Positions 14,203 to 21,181 of a DNA stretch of 27,039 bases are shown piece after piece. Source of the DNA: an uncultured Oscillospiraceae bacterium (lineage in GTDB: Bacteria > Bacillota > Clostridia > Oscillospirales > Oscillospiraceae); the NCBI GenBank assembly GCA_900757655.1, contig CAAEOT010000014.1, positions 1-27,039 on the forward strand, in the 5' to 3' direction. Under the pieces are notes generated by a model. The model did not search any database. It was not told the DNA's origin and worked only from the letters and a program-made list of their open reading frames with translations. Each line of letters begins with the position of its first letter. Position 1 is the first letter of the stretch. The translations under genes and the position numbers were made by a program.

Positions 14203-14277
14203 TCAGCGCTTGAGGATGTACCACACAAACGCGCCGCAGGTAATGATCATACCGCCGCCAACTGCTGCAAAGATCAT
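14203..14277 (-). CDS. 24-residue single-span membrane peptide
   Basis: This short frame has a near-ideal ribosome binding site: AAAGGAGG lies 7 bases before the ATG at 14277. The peptide starts MIFAAVGGGMII, continues as a hydrophobic span of about 20 residues, and ends in WYILKR, the layout of a bitopic membrane micropeptide. A TATAAT lies on the minus strand at 14346-14341, about 65 bases upstream. No exact family is recognised. It is divergent from a Kdp-type sensor kinase, and KdpF in the Kdp pump is a comparable small membrane peptide, but sequence similarity to KdpF is not claimed. The hairpin at 14099-14139 would terminate it. Confidence 0.6.
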   Translation of the reverse strand: MIFAAVGGGMIITCGAFVWYILKR

Positions 14278-14340
14278 GTGACTGCCTCCTTTCCCCCGAT
14301 GTCCCGGCCGGGGTCCGGACGGGATCTGTGAAGATACTTT

Positions 14341-14346
14341 ATTATA
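14341..14346 (-). promoter_or_regulatory. -10 element of the small membrane-peptide gene
   Basis: TATAAT on the minus strand. No good -35 is visible 16-18 bases upstream (the sequence there is GGAAAC), so an activator or an extended element may be needed. Confidence 0.4.
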
Positions 14347-14380
14347 AGGAATCTATGCGCTAAGTTTCCGGAAAACAGCG

Positions 14381-14454
14381 GCCCAAACGCTGCGCAGCCG
14401 TTAAGAAGGCGGAAAAGAATGCGCCTGAGGCTGCAAAGACCGTCGCGTTTGGGC
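14381..14454 (+). promoter_or_regulatory. Nested inverted repeats upstream of the sensor kinase
   Basis: GCCCAAACGC (14381-14390) is the exact reverse complement of GCGTTTGGGC (14445-14454). Inside this lies GCAGCC (14394-14399) with GGCTGC (14429-14434). Together they could fold a two-tier stem around a purine-rich loop. The function is unknown; it may be a structured leader or an operator region in the divergent intergenic space. A palindrome TTTCCGGAAA lies just upstream near 14365. Confidence 0.4.
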
Positions 14455-14512
14455 GGACAATGTGCTATGCTGACAGTGGAGCCGAGACGGCTGTCCGGAA
14501 AGAGGGGTGCTT

Positions 14513-15586
14513 ATGCAGAAAGCATGGAAGCGCATGCCGCAGTGGTTGCGCGATACGATCATGTTCATTTTCATCATGGGCTGCGCCGTCGGCGTGTGCG
14601 AGCTGCTGTCTGCCTGCTATGACGACAACAACCCGTTTGCTACCTCCGTGTTCATTCTGGCGGTGGTGCTCGTCTCGCGCTTTACAACCGGATACTGGCC
14701 CGGCATTCTGGCGTCGGCCGTCGGCGTGGTGAGCGTGAACTATCTGTTTACCTACCCGTTTCACGAATTCAACATGTCGATCGATGGCTACCCGCTGACG
14801 TTTGCGGTCATGCTGGTCGTGAGCGTTCTCGTGAGCACGCTCACGACGCAGATCAAGCGGCAGGAGCAGCTGCGCTATGAGGCGGAACGGGACCGCATGC
14901 GCGTCAATCTCCTGCGCAGCGTGTCGCACGATATCCGCACGCCGCTGACGGCCATCATGGGCCTGAGCGCGACCGTGGAGGAAAACGAGGCGCTCACGGA
15001 CGAGGGGCATGGCATGGTCGAGGAGATCCACCAAAACGCGCAGTGGCTGCTGCACCTGTCGGAGAACATTCTGTCCGTTACGCGCTTTTGCGATGAAGGC
15101 GTCGTGATCGAGAAATCGGACGAGGTCGTCGAGGAGATCGTCGGCAGCGCCATCCGGCGCTTTCGCAAAAACTGCGGCACGGACATCCCCATCGACGTGA
15201 CTAAGCCGGAGGAGATCGTGCTCGCACCGATGGACGCCACACTCATTGAGCAGGTGCTGCTCAATCTGCTGGAGAACGTCGCCAAGCACAGCCCGTCGGC
15301 GACGGAGATCTTCATTGAGATCCGCAAAGATGCCCGCCGCATCTGGCTGACCGTGGCCGATAACGGCGACGGCATCCCGCCGCAGCTGCTCGGTGTGCTC
15401 TTTGACGGCTATCTGCCGCTCGGTGCGGTGGAGGCGTCCGACCGCAGCCGCCATATGGGCATCGGACTGAGCGTCTGCCGCGCGATCGTGCGCGCGCACG
15501 GCGGCGAGATTTATGCAAGAAACAAGATCGACGGCGGCGCGGAGTTCCGCTTCTGGCTGCCGGCGGAGGAGGAATCGAACACATGA
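14513..15586 (+). CDS. KdpD-like membrane sensor histidine kinase (short form)
   Basis: This 357-residue kinase has four membrane segments in the first about 115 residues, of the DUF4118/KdpD transmembrane type (PFATSVFILAVVLVSRFTTG; YWPGILASAVGVVSVNYLFT). A HisKA box VSHDIRTPLTAIMG (H139) follows, then a HATPase domain with N-box LLENVAKHS, ADNGDGIPP and GIGLSVCRAIV. It lacks the large N-terminal KdpD and USP-like sensor domains of full-length KdpD. Full KdpD senses potassium or turgor; the signal here is unknown. The ATG at 14513 follows AGAGGGG; a GTG at 14507 is less well placed. Its stop overlaps the regulator start (ATGA). Confidence 0.88.
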   Translation: MQKAWKRMPQWLRDTIMFIFIMGCAVGVCELLSACYDDNNPFATSVFILAVVLVSRFTTGYWPGILASAVGVVSVNYLFTYPFHEFNMSIDGYPLTFAVMLVVSVLVSTLTTQIKRQEQLRYEAERDRMRVNLLRSVSHDIRTPLTAIMGLSATVEENEALTDEGHGMVEEIHQNAQWLLHLSENILSVTRFCDEGVVIEKSDEVVEEIVGSAIRRFRKNCGTDIPIDVTKPEEIVLAPMDATLIEQVLLNLLENVAKHSPSATEIFIEIRKDARRIWLTVADNGDGIPPQLLGVLFDGYLPLGAVEASDRSRHMGIGLSVCRAIVRAHGGEIYARNKIDGGAEFRFWLPAEEESNT

Positions 15587-16287
15587 TCCGTGATAAAATC
15601 ATCATCGTCGAGGATGATCCCGGCATCAGCAAGTACCTGCAGGCGGCGCTGCGCTCGCACGGATATGATATCCTGCTGGCGCCTGACGGTAAGACCGCGC
15701 TGGAGATGATCGCCTCGCACTGCCCGGATGTGCTGCTGCTGGATCTCGGCCTGCCGGATATGGACGGCAGCGAGATCATCCGCTCCGTGCGCACCTGGAG
15801 CCGGATGCCGATCATCATCATCTCGGCCCGCAGCGCGGAGATCGACAAGGCGGCCGCGCTTGACATGGGCGCAGACGATTACCTGACCAAGCCTTTCGGC
15901 ACGGTGGAGCTGCTCGCGCGCATCCGCACGGCGCTGCGCCACACGCGCACCGACGGCACGAGCGACGGTCTGGCCATGACGGGCGAGTACCGTGTCGGCG
16001 ACCTGTGCATCGACTACAACAAGCACCGCGTCTTTCTCGCCGGCGAGGACACGCACCTGACGCCGAACGAGTACAAGATCGTGGCGCTGCTCGGCCGGCA
16101 CGCCGGACAGGTGCTCACCTACAAGTCCATGATGAAGGAGCTCTGGGGCCCCGGCGTCGGCGGGGACAACAAGCTTCTGCGTGTGCACATGGCGAACATC
16201 CGCCGCAAGATCGAGCCGAACCCGGTCGAGCCGCAGTACATTTTCACCGAGGTCGGCGTCGGCTACCGCATGGCCGACAGCCACTGA
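15583..16287 (+). CDS. KdpE-like OmpR-family response regulator
   Basis: This 234-residue regulator has a receiver domain with acidic pocket EDD (residues 10-12), phospho-acceptor D54 (LLLDLGLPDMDG) and K103 (LTKPFG). An OmpR/PhoB winged helix follows, with LTPNEYKIVALLGRHAGQVL, HMANIRRKIE and the terminal FTEVGVGYRM. It is phosphorylated by the overlapping kinase and binds DNA. No kdpFABC pump genes lie in the window, so the targets may be elsewhere or include the divergent micropeptide. The start at 15583 overlaps the kinase stop by four bases. Confidence 0.92.
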   Translation: MIRDKIIIVEDDPGISKYLQAALRSHGYDILLAPDGKTALEMIASHCPDVLLLDLGLPDMDGSEIIRSVRTWSRMPIIIISARSAEIDKAAALDMGADDYLTKPFGTVELLARIRTALRHTRTDGTSDGLAMTGEYRVGDLCIDYNKHRVFLAGEDTHLTPNEYKIVALLGRHAGQVLTYKSMMKELWGPGVGGDNKLLRVHMANIRRKIEPNPVEPQYIFTEVGVGYRMADSH

Positions 16288-16302
16288 GTCCCTATCCAGA
16301 AC

Positions 16303-16338
16303 AAAAAGCTCCCGGAGCAGTGCTCCGGGAGCTTTTTT
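16303..16338. terminator. Bidirectional terminator after the response regulator
   Basis: AAAAAGCTCCCGGAGC (16303-16318), loop AGT and GCTCCGGGAGCTTTTTT (16322-16338). The symmetric A and T tails serve the plus-strand regulator and the minus-strand secreted-protein gene ending at 16354. Confidence 0.92.
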
Positions 16339-16353
16339 GCAGTTTGCTGCGGC

Positions 16354-18342
16354 TCAGTCCGCCGTGATCGTTACGGTGCGGGAGATGGACTTTGCCATGT
16401 CGTTGCCGCCGAAGATATAGGCGGTCTGGCGGTAGGTGCCGGCCTCGGTGGGCGCCTTGCTGCTGACATACAGCTTGTGCGCGGCCGTGAAGCCGATGTA
16501 GCGGTAGTGCACGCCGCTCTGATTGTCAGCGGCGCTGTCACCGCACATGAGCGTGGCATTGAGGGTATCGGTCTTGAGCGCGCTGGCGGCATAGGTCGTC
16601 TCGCTGTTGTTCCAGCTCAGGCTCGCGCCGGAGATGTGCATCTTCACGACGAGCACGCCGGTGCCGACGCCTGGGTTGTAATTCGGGTTCGAGGCGATGG
16701 CCGTCACGAGGTACATGCCCGCGCGGTTCGGCGAACCGAAGGCCACGCGCGTGCTGTCAAACACGCTGGGCAGGCTGTTGAGAGTGTCGACCAGCTTCGT
16801 GAACGCAGTGATATCCACGCCGATGAGCTTCAGAAAATCGGCCGCGCCATCCAGCAGTTTTTGATTGTCCTTCAGAAATGCACGCAGTTCGCCGACGGTT
16901 GTGCCGTCCTGCAGCGCTTCGGTGAGTGTTTTGCCAAGAATGGGCTTGACGATCGGGTCAAGCACTTTCAGCGCGGTCTCGGATACCATACTCTCCGGGA
17001 GCTGCACGTAGACGATGCCGGACAGGCCGCTCGTCACGCCGCTGTAGACCTTGAAGATGGCGAAGGTGTCCTCCGGGTTCGTGGTCACATACTGCTGCGT
17101 GGTCAGGGTCTCACCGGCGGAGATGGCGGCCGCCTGCACCTTGACGCGCACATTGGCTTTGTCGACCGTGAGCGTGCCCTCGGCTGCGTCACAGCCGTGG
17201 TAGTCCGCCGTGGTCGGGAAGCTCGCGCGGATCTTCTGGTTTTCACCGGCGCCGATGCTCGGCGCGGTGTAGATGGTGACGCTACCGCCCTCGATCGGGA
17301 ACCAGAGTTCCGGAGAGAGTTTGTTCGTGCTTGTGTTCGACAGGTAGCCTTTGGTCTTATATTCGATGACCATGCTCTTGGCTGCGGCTTCCTTGCTCAC
17401 GGTGGTCTGCGACCAGTCGACGAGCTTGTCGAGGATCTGCGTGCGCATGGCGGCGGCGTCCTTCGTGTAGGTGACGGACACGCCCTCCTTGAGCACGATC
17501 TTTGCGTCCGCGCGCGCGTCTTTCAGCGTCACGGTGACGAAGGTGTCCGTGCCATTGGCGGTGAGCTTCATTTCATAGGTGCCCGCACTGACGGCAGAGA
17601 CCTTCGTAATACCGGCCCAGCCGCCCTCGAGGTCGACCCAATAGGTTTTGAAGGCACCTTTGTGCTGCTGCGTCACGGTCACGGACGTGGCGTCCGTGCC
17701 GGGCAGGACGGCGGCGACGATGGCGGCGCGCAGCGCATCGAAGTCGATGGCGCCGTTCGCCGTGTAGGGGATGTTGACCTGATAGGTCTCGTCAGAAGTC
17801 TCCGGTGTGTCGGCCGGTTCCTCCGGCGTGTCAGCCGGGGTGGTGTCCGGGGTCTGCGCCGGCGTATCGGCCGGGGTATCAGTGTCCGCATCCGCGGGCT
17901 GCGCCAGCTTCGTGAACGTGTAGACCTCCGTCGTGCCCTTCAGGCGCACGGCGTAGTCCTGCGCGGGAGACTGGCTGTCCAGCGCGGGATAGCTCACGCC
18001 GAGCACATCCAGCGCGGGGAAGCCCGCCTTGCCCGCCGTGAGCGCGGGGATGATGCCGGCAGTGGTGCCGGTCACGGGCACCCATTTGGTCGCGCCGCCG
18101 GACAGCGTGCTGGTCGCTTTGTACTCCCATTCCTGCGTGCCGACATCGCTGTAGTTGCTCAACAGCGTCTGGCTGAGCAGGTCATTGACGTCCGCGTCGT
18201 CGGGGATGTAGGCCGCACCGTCGTGCACGTCCGGCACGACGTCCGCGGCAAAGGCCGGGATCTGGAACGCGGCGAGCTGGCCGAACAGCAGTACGGCCAA
18301 CAGGACCGCAAGGATCCGTGTTATGTTTTTGTGGGTTGTCAT
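16354..18342 (-). CDS. Secreted Ig-like/MBG-type repeat surface protein
   Basis: This 662-residue protein has a signal peptide (hydrophobic ILAVLLAVLLFGQLAAF, likely cut after AFA near residue 32). A Thr/Pro/Asp-rich linker lies at residues 149-187 (repeats of TPADTP and similar). Several beta-rich Ig-like modules follow, including GTLTVDKANVRVKV and the last module ending SISRTVTITAD. No LPXTG motif, S-layer domain or enzyme motif is visible, so anchoring is unclear; it may be released or held by partners. The ATG at 18342 has AGGAGG 9 bases upstream and a clear promoter. It is monocistronic. The exact domain names are tentative. Confidence 0.75.
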   Translation of the reverse strand: MTTHKNITRILAVLLAVLLFGQLAAFQIPAFAADVVPDVHDGAAYIPDDADVNDLLSQTLLSNYSDVGTQEWEYKATSTLSGGATKWVPVTGTTAGIIPALTAGKAGFPALDVLGVSYPALDSQSPAQDYAVRLKGTTEVYTFTKLAQPADADTDTPADTPAQTPDTTPADTPEEPADTPETSDETYQVNIPYTANGAIDFDALRAAIVAAVLPGTDATSVTVTQQHKGAFKTYWVDLEGGWAGITKVSAVSAGTYEMKLTANGTDTFVTVTLKDARADAKIVLKEGVSVTYTKDAAAMRTQILDKLVDWSQTTVSKEAAAKSMVIEYKTKGYLSNTSTNKLSPELWFPIEGGSVTIYTAPSIGAGENQKIRASFPTTADYHGCDAAEGTLTVDKANVRVKVQAAAISAGETLTTQQYVTTNPEDTFAIFKVYSGVTSGLSGIVYVQLPESMVSETALKVLDPIVKPILGKTLTEALQDGTTVGELRAFLKDNQKLLDGAADFLKLIGVDITAFTKLVDTLNSLPSVFDSTRVAFGSPNRAGMYLVTAIASNPNYNPGVGTGVLVVKMHISGASLSWNNSETTYAASALKTDTLNATLMCGDSAADNQSGVHYRYIGFTAAHKLYVSSKAPTEAGTYRQTAYIFGGNDMAKSISRTVTITAD

Positions 18343-18383
18343 TGCAAAAAACCTCCTGTCTGTGGTCTTTGAGGACAGCCGGT

Positions 18384-18412
18384 ATTATAGGACGTATTTC
18401 GACAAATTTCAA
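18384..18412 (-). promoter_or_regulatory. Sigma-A promoter of the secreted-protein gene
   Basis: Read on the minus strand: TTGAAA (18412-18407), a 17-base spacer and consensus TATAAT (18389-18384), about 42 bases before the start codon. Confidence 0.8.
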
Positions 18413-18451
18413 CACTTTTGATAAAAATGTGACACATTATCTTACCTGTAT

Positions 18452-18485
18452 AAAAAATCCTCGCCCGCAAGCGTGCGGACGAGGA
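18452..18485 (-). terminator. Terminator of the PlsC-type acyltransferase gene
   Basis: On the minus strand TCCTCGTCCGC, a 6-base loop and GCGGGCGAGGA (one T-G pair, positions 18485-18458) are followed by TTTTTT (18457-18452). Confidence 0.9.
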
Positions 18486-18505
18486 AAATGCTTGACATTT
18501 CAGGA

Positions 18506-19306
18506 TTATTTGCCCAGCTCGGCGAGCATTTTGCTCCGGATGCCTTCGGTGAGGTCGGTCGTTTTCGTGGCCTTGACGGTCTCGGCCGGGATGATCTCGC
18601 GGATGCGCAGGTACACGTGCGTGCGCCGCCAGGGGACGTTGTGCGCGATGCGCTCCGTGCCCTCGATCGTTGCGACGACGATGGGCACATTGGCCTTCTG
18701 TGCGATCTTGAGCGAGCCGGCGTGCCAGGGCAGCAGCTCGCCGCTTTTGCTGCGCGTGCCCTCGGGATAGATGGCAAACGAGCACTCGTGCGCGCGGATG
18801 AGGTCGGCCGCGGCATTGATCGTGGTCAGGGCGTTGCGCGCGTTTTCGCGGTCGATCGGCAAAAAGCAGCACCGGCGCACGAACGGGCCGATGACGAACT
18901 TGCGCATATTCGACGGCTTGGACACGAACGCGAGCCGCCAGCGCCGCAGCACCCACCACTGTACCATGGGATCAAAGTTCGAACGGTGGTTGCTCACGAA
19001 CAGATATTCCGTGTCCGTCGGTACCTTCTCGAGCCCTTCCACGTGGATCTTTACGCGGCACAGCGCGAGAATCCACCCGTCGAGCGCCATGGTCAGCGCA
19101 TGATAAAACGGGCTGATGTGCGCATACATTTTATTCGGGCCGGCAAACCACGTGCAGACAAACATCAGCAGCACGTACACGAGGTTCGCTGCCACGAAGC
19201 AGCCGATTAAAACCGGCAGCAGCCACCAGCAGCTCAGCGCCGGGGACAAAAAATAAATCCACGCTGTGCTGAGCACGGCGGGAATCCACAGCAGGTAATA
19301 AAGCAC
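18506..19306 (-). CDS. PlsC-type 1-acyl-glycerol-3-phosphate acyltransferase
   Basis: This 266-residue membrane enzyme has two N-terminal membrane segments (about residues 2-22 and 28-52). The acyltransferase motifs are NHRSNFD (HX4D, H107 and D112), a CCFLPIDRENAR block and YPEGTRS (E182). It acylates lysophosphatidic acid or another lysophospholipid at the inner membrane face. The GTG at 19306 was chosen because GAAGGTG lies 7 bases upstream; the first residues are hydrophobic. A likely promoter lies at 19322-19349 on the minus strand. It is divergent from the YhhN-type gene, another lipid-related membrane protein. Confidence 0.88.
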   Translation of the reverse strand: MLYYLLWIPAVLSTAWIYFLSPALSCWWLLPVLIGCFVAANLVYVLLMFVCTWFAGPNKMYAHISPFYHALTMALDGWILALCRVKIHVEGLEKVPTDTEYLFVSNHRSNFDPMVQWWVLRRWRLAFVSKPSNMRKFVIGPFVRRCCFLPIDRENARNALTTINAAADLIRAHECSFAIYPEGTRSKSGELLPWHAGSLKIAQKANVPIVVATIEGTERIAHNVPWRRTHVYLRIREIIPAETVKATKTTDLTEGIRSKMLAELGK

Positions 19307-19321
19307 GAACGGACACCTTCA

Positions 19322-19349
19322 AGCATATTAAATATTAAAATATTGCCAA
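19322..19349 (-). promoter_or_regulatory. Promoter of the acyltransferase gene
   Basis: Minus strand: TTGGCA (19349-19344), a 16-base A/T-rich spacer and TATGCT (19327-19322). The start site would lie only a few bases before the ribosome binding site, giving a short leader. Confidence 0.55.
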
Positions 19350-19355
19350 TAGTCA

Positions 19356-19385
19356 TTGACGATAAAGTTCCAAATCTATTATAAT
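19356..19385 (+). promoter_or_regulatory. Sigma-A promoter of the YhhN-type gene
   Basis: TTGACG (19356-19361), an 18-base spacer and TATAAT (19380-19385). It is back-to-back with the acyltransferase promoter, six bases apart. Confidence 0.75.
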
Positions 19386-19390
19386 TACAT

Positions 19391-19436
19391 CGGAATACCG
19401 TGTCAATGAACGAGATGTAAACTTGCACGGATTCCG
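19391..19436 (+). promoter_or_regulatory. 5'-leader stem-loop of the YhhN-type mRNA
   Basis: CGGAATACCGTG (19391-19402) can pair with CACGGATTCCG (19426-19436) with one bulged A. It begins at about the expected transcription start, so it may be a 5'-end stabilising hairpin or a regulatory structure. Confidence 0.4.
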
Positions 19437-19469
19437 AAAACATTCTGATTGGAGATAGGATGGGATAAG

Positions 19470-20135
19470 ATGATCGTATTAAAATGGGTGTTCCCGGTGT
19501 TTTTGGCGGTGCTCGCCATCGTGCACCTCATCAGCTGCTGGCGCGGCGATGACGATCTGCGCAAGCCGACCAAGGTCGCGCTGATGCCGGTCATCGCGCT
19601 GGCCTACCTCGCCTTTTCCTGCACGCCGTCGCTTTGGGTGGTCGCCGGCCTGCTGTTTGGCTGCCTGGGCGATCTGTTTCTGCTCTGGCCGCTCAAGAAA
19701 AAGTTCTTTGTCCTCGGCACGTCCTCGTTCTTCCTGGGTCACGTGTGCTACCTGATTTTTATCTACACGCACTATGTCATTCGCGTCGGCTGGGTCTGGA
19801 TCGTCGTGATCAGCGCGGTCTACGCCGCCGGTGCCGCGTTTGTGTACGCCAACAGCCGCAGAAACATTCCGCGCGCGCTGCGTCCGCTGTCGCTGGCATA
19901 TATGCTCATGCTCTGCGTGCTGAGCGTGAGCCTCATCCTGCCGCTGCTGACGGCGTTCTGGTGGGGCAAGCTCGTGGCGTTTTTCGGCGCGACGTTCTTC
20001 CTCGCGTCCGACGGCGCGCTGTGTGACATGCTCTTTGTCAAGAAGGCCGAGCCCACGAAGCAGAACTTCGTCGTCATGCTCACGTACATCCTCGCGCAGA
20101 CGCTGCTGGCCGTCGGTTTCGCAGCCTGCCCATAA
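19470..20135 (+). CDS. YhhN-family membrane protein (lysoplasmalogenase-like)
   Basis: This 221-residue protein has about eight membrane segments and the YhhN/TMEM86 pattern (KPTKVALMPVIALAYLAF; GLLFGCLGDLFLLW; FFLGHVCYLIFIY; LASDGALCDML). Animal and some bacterial members hydrolyse the vinyl-ether bond of lysoplasmalogens; many Clostridia contain plasmalogens, so that role is plausible but not proven. The ATG at 19470 follows a purine-rich AGGATGGGA; a TTG at 19449 in the same frame is less likely. It is divergent from an acyltransferase and ends in a strong terminator. Confidence 0.82.
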   Translation: MIVLKWVFPVFLAVLAIVHLISCWRGDDDLRKPTKVALMPVIALAYLAFSCTPSLWVVAGLLFGCLGDLFLLWPLKKKFFVLGTSSFFLGHVCYLIFIYTHYVIRVGWVWIVVISAVYAAGAAFVYANSRRNIPRALRPLSLAYMLMLCVLSVSLILPLLTAFWWGKLVAFFGATFFLASDGALCDMLFVKKAEPTKQNFVVMLTYILAQTLLAVGFAACP

Positions 20136-20164
20136 TCACCTGAAAAGCTAGATACTTCAAGGGT

Positions 20165-20199
20165 AACGGGGCGCTCCGATACGGAGTGTCCCGTTTTTT
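20165..20199 (+). terminator. Terminator of the YhhN-type gene
   Basis: AACGGGGCGCTCCG (20165-20178), loop ATA and CGGAGTGTCCCGTT (20182-20195, two G-U pairs), with a T-run at 20194-20199. Confidence 0.85.
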
Positions 20200-20240
20200 G
20201 TACAGTGATGGGAAAATCTTAAAAATTTTGTTATTTTCTC

Positions 20241-20269
20241 TTTACACCGGGCGAAAAATGCAATACAAT
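20241..20269 (+). promoter_or_regulatory. Sigma-A promoter of the GntR gene
   Basis: TTTACA (20241-20246), a 17-base spacer and TACAAT (20264-20269), 40 bases upstream of the start codon. Confidence 0.75.
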
Positions 20270-20308
20270 GCGTAGCATCTACAGGAGGTCTCGGGGGGAA
20301 AAGAGAAT

Positions 20309-21049
20309 ATGACGAAAGAAAAGGAAACGGAAAACCGGTCGGAACGGGAGCGGTTTCTGGACCGGATGCTCAAGGAGATCCTCAGCGGACAGCGCAGCCC
20401 GGGCGACCGGCTGCCGACGGAGAGCGAACTGGCCGGGCAGTACGGTCTGCGCAAGACGAACGTGCATCTCGGTCTGCAGGAGCTGGAGCGGCTGGGTTTT
20501 TTGCGGGTCGTGCCCCGGCACGCGACCTATGTCGCGCCCTACTGGGAGCAGGCGAATCTGGAGACGCTGGCCGCCATCATGACGCACGGCGGCAAGCCGA
20601 AGCCGGAGCTGGTGGACGCATTTCTGGAGCTGCGCGAAATGGTCGCGCTCGGCTGGTTCCGCTGGATGAGCCGCAACCCCAAAACGGAGCAGATGCGGCA
20701 CCTGTACGGGCTGCTCGAGCGGATGGAGGCCATCGCCTACGCACCGGCCGGCGAGAAGGACAAGCCGGAATTTCTGGACCTGGTCAATCAGTTTCTGGTG
20801 TGCATGTTTGCCGAGTCGGACAACATGATCTTCCGCGTCCTGCTGCGCTCGTCGCGCGAGCTTGCACACGTGACGTATTACATCGTGGCGTATACGCTGG
20901 ATATGCGCGAACTGTGCACGACGTATCGCACGGTGCTCGACGGGCTGACAAGTGGGCACGCATCGGAGGCGATCGACTACTGGTGCGGCTGGAGCGACAA
21001 GGTCACGGTGCAGTACCGCGAGGCCCTGCTGCGGCTCGAACGTGAATAA
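20309..21049 (+). CDS. GntR/FadR-type transcriptional regulator
   Basis: This 246-residue protein has an N-terminal winged helix (about residues 10-75) of GntR type: ILSGQRSPGDRLPTESELAG, then RKTNVHLGLQELERLGFLRV. An all-helical, FCD-like ligand domain follows (from ELVDAFLELREMVALGWF to ALLRLERE), as in the FadR subfamily. Ligands of this subfamily are usually small acids; none can be predicted here. The ATG at 20309 follows GGGGGGAAAAGAG; an AGGAGG lies further upstream. It is transcribed alone, between terminators, so its targets are uncertain; neighbours are the YhhN-type and beta-CASP genes. Confidence 0.85.
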   Translation: MTKEKETENRSERERFLDRMLKEILSGQRSPGDRLPTESELAGQYGLRKTNVHLGLQELERLGFLRVVPRHATYVAPYWEQANLETLAAIMTHGGKPKPELVDAFLELREMVALGWFRWMSRNPKTEQMRHLYGLLERMEAIAYAPAGEKDKPEFLDLVNQFLVCMFAESDNMIFRVLLRSSRELAHVTYYIVAYTLDMRELCTTYRTVLDGLTSGHASEAIDYWCGWSDKVTVQYREALLRLERE

Positions 21050-21054
21050 GCAAT

Positions 21055-21095
21055 GCCATACCCCGGCGGGACGAAGAACCCCGCCGGGGTATGGC
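21055..21095 (+). terminator. Strong hairpin after the GntR gene
   Basis: GCCATACCCCGGCGGG (21055-21070) and its exact complement (21080-21095) form a 16-bp stem with a 9-base loop. The tail (GCTATTTGTG) is only mildly T-rich, but position and strength suggest termination. Confidence 0.6.
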
Positions 21096-21122
21096 GCTAT
21101 TTGTGAACTTTTCGCGCCGCGG

Positions 21123-21151
21123 TTGCGCTCCCCGTGCGCTTGTGTTAAAAT
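21123..21151 (+). promoter_or_regulatory. Promoter of the beta-CASP hydrolase gene
   Basis: TTGCGC (21123-21128), a 17-base spacer and TAAAAT (21146-21151), about 30 bases before the start codon. Confidence 0.6.
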
Positions 21152-21181
21152 CAGGGAAAGAAAACCGGAAGGAGCGAGCCC

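Noticed and set aside
14345..14460. Consensus promoter for the sensor kinase
   Set aside because: A TATGCT lies near 14465, but no acceptable -35 is found 16-18 bases upstream.
14347..14512. Cyclic-di-AMP (ydaO-type) riboswitch ahead of the Kdp-like genes
   Set aside because: It was considered because of the potassium link, but the conserved sequence blocks of that class were not recognised.
16477..18372. Plus-strand open frame of 631 codons opposite the secreted protein
   Set aside because: It is an antisense shadow; the minus-strand frame has promoter, ribosome binding site and signal peptide.
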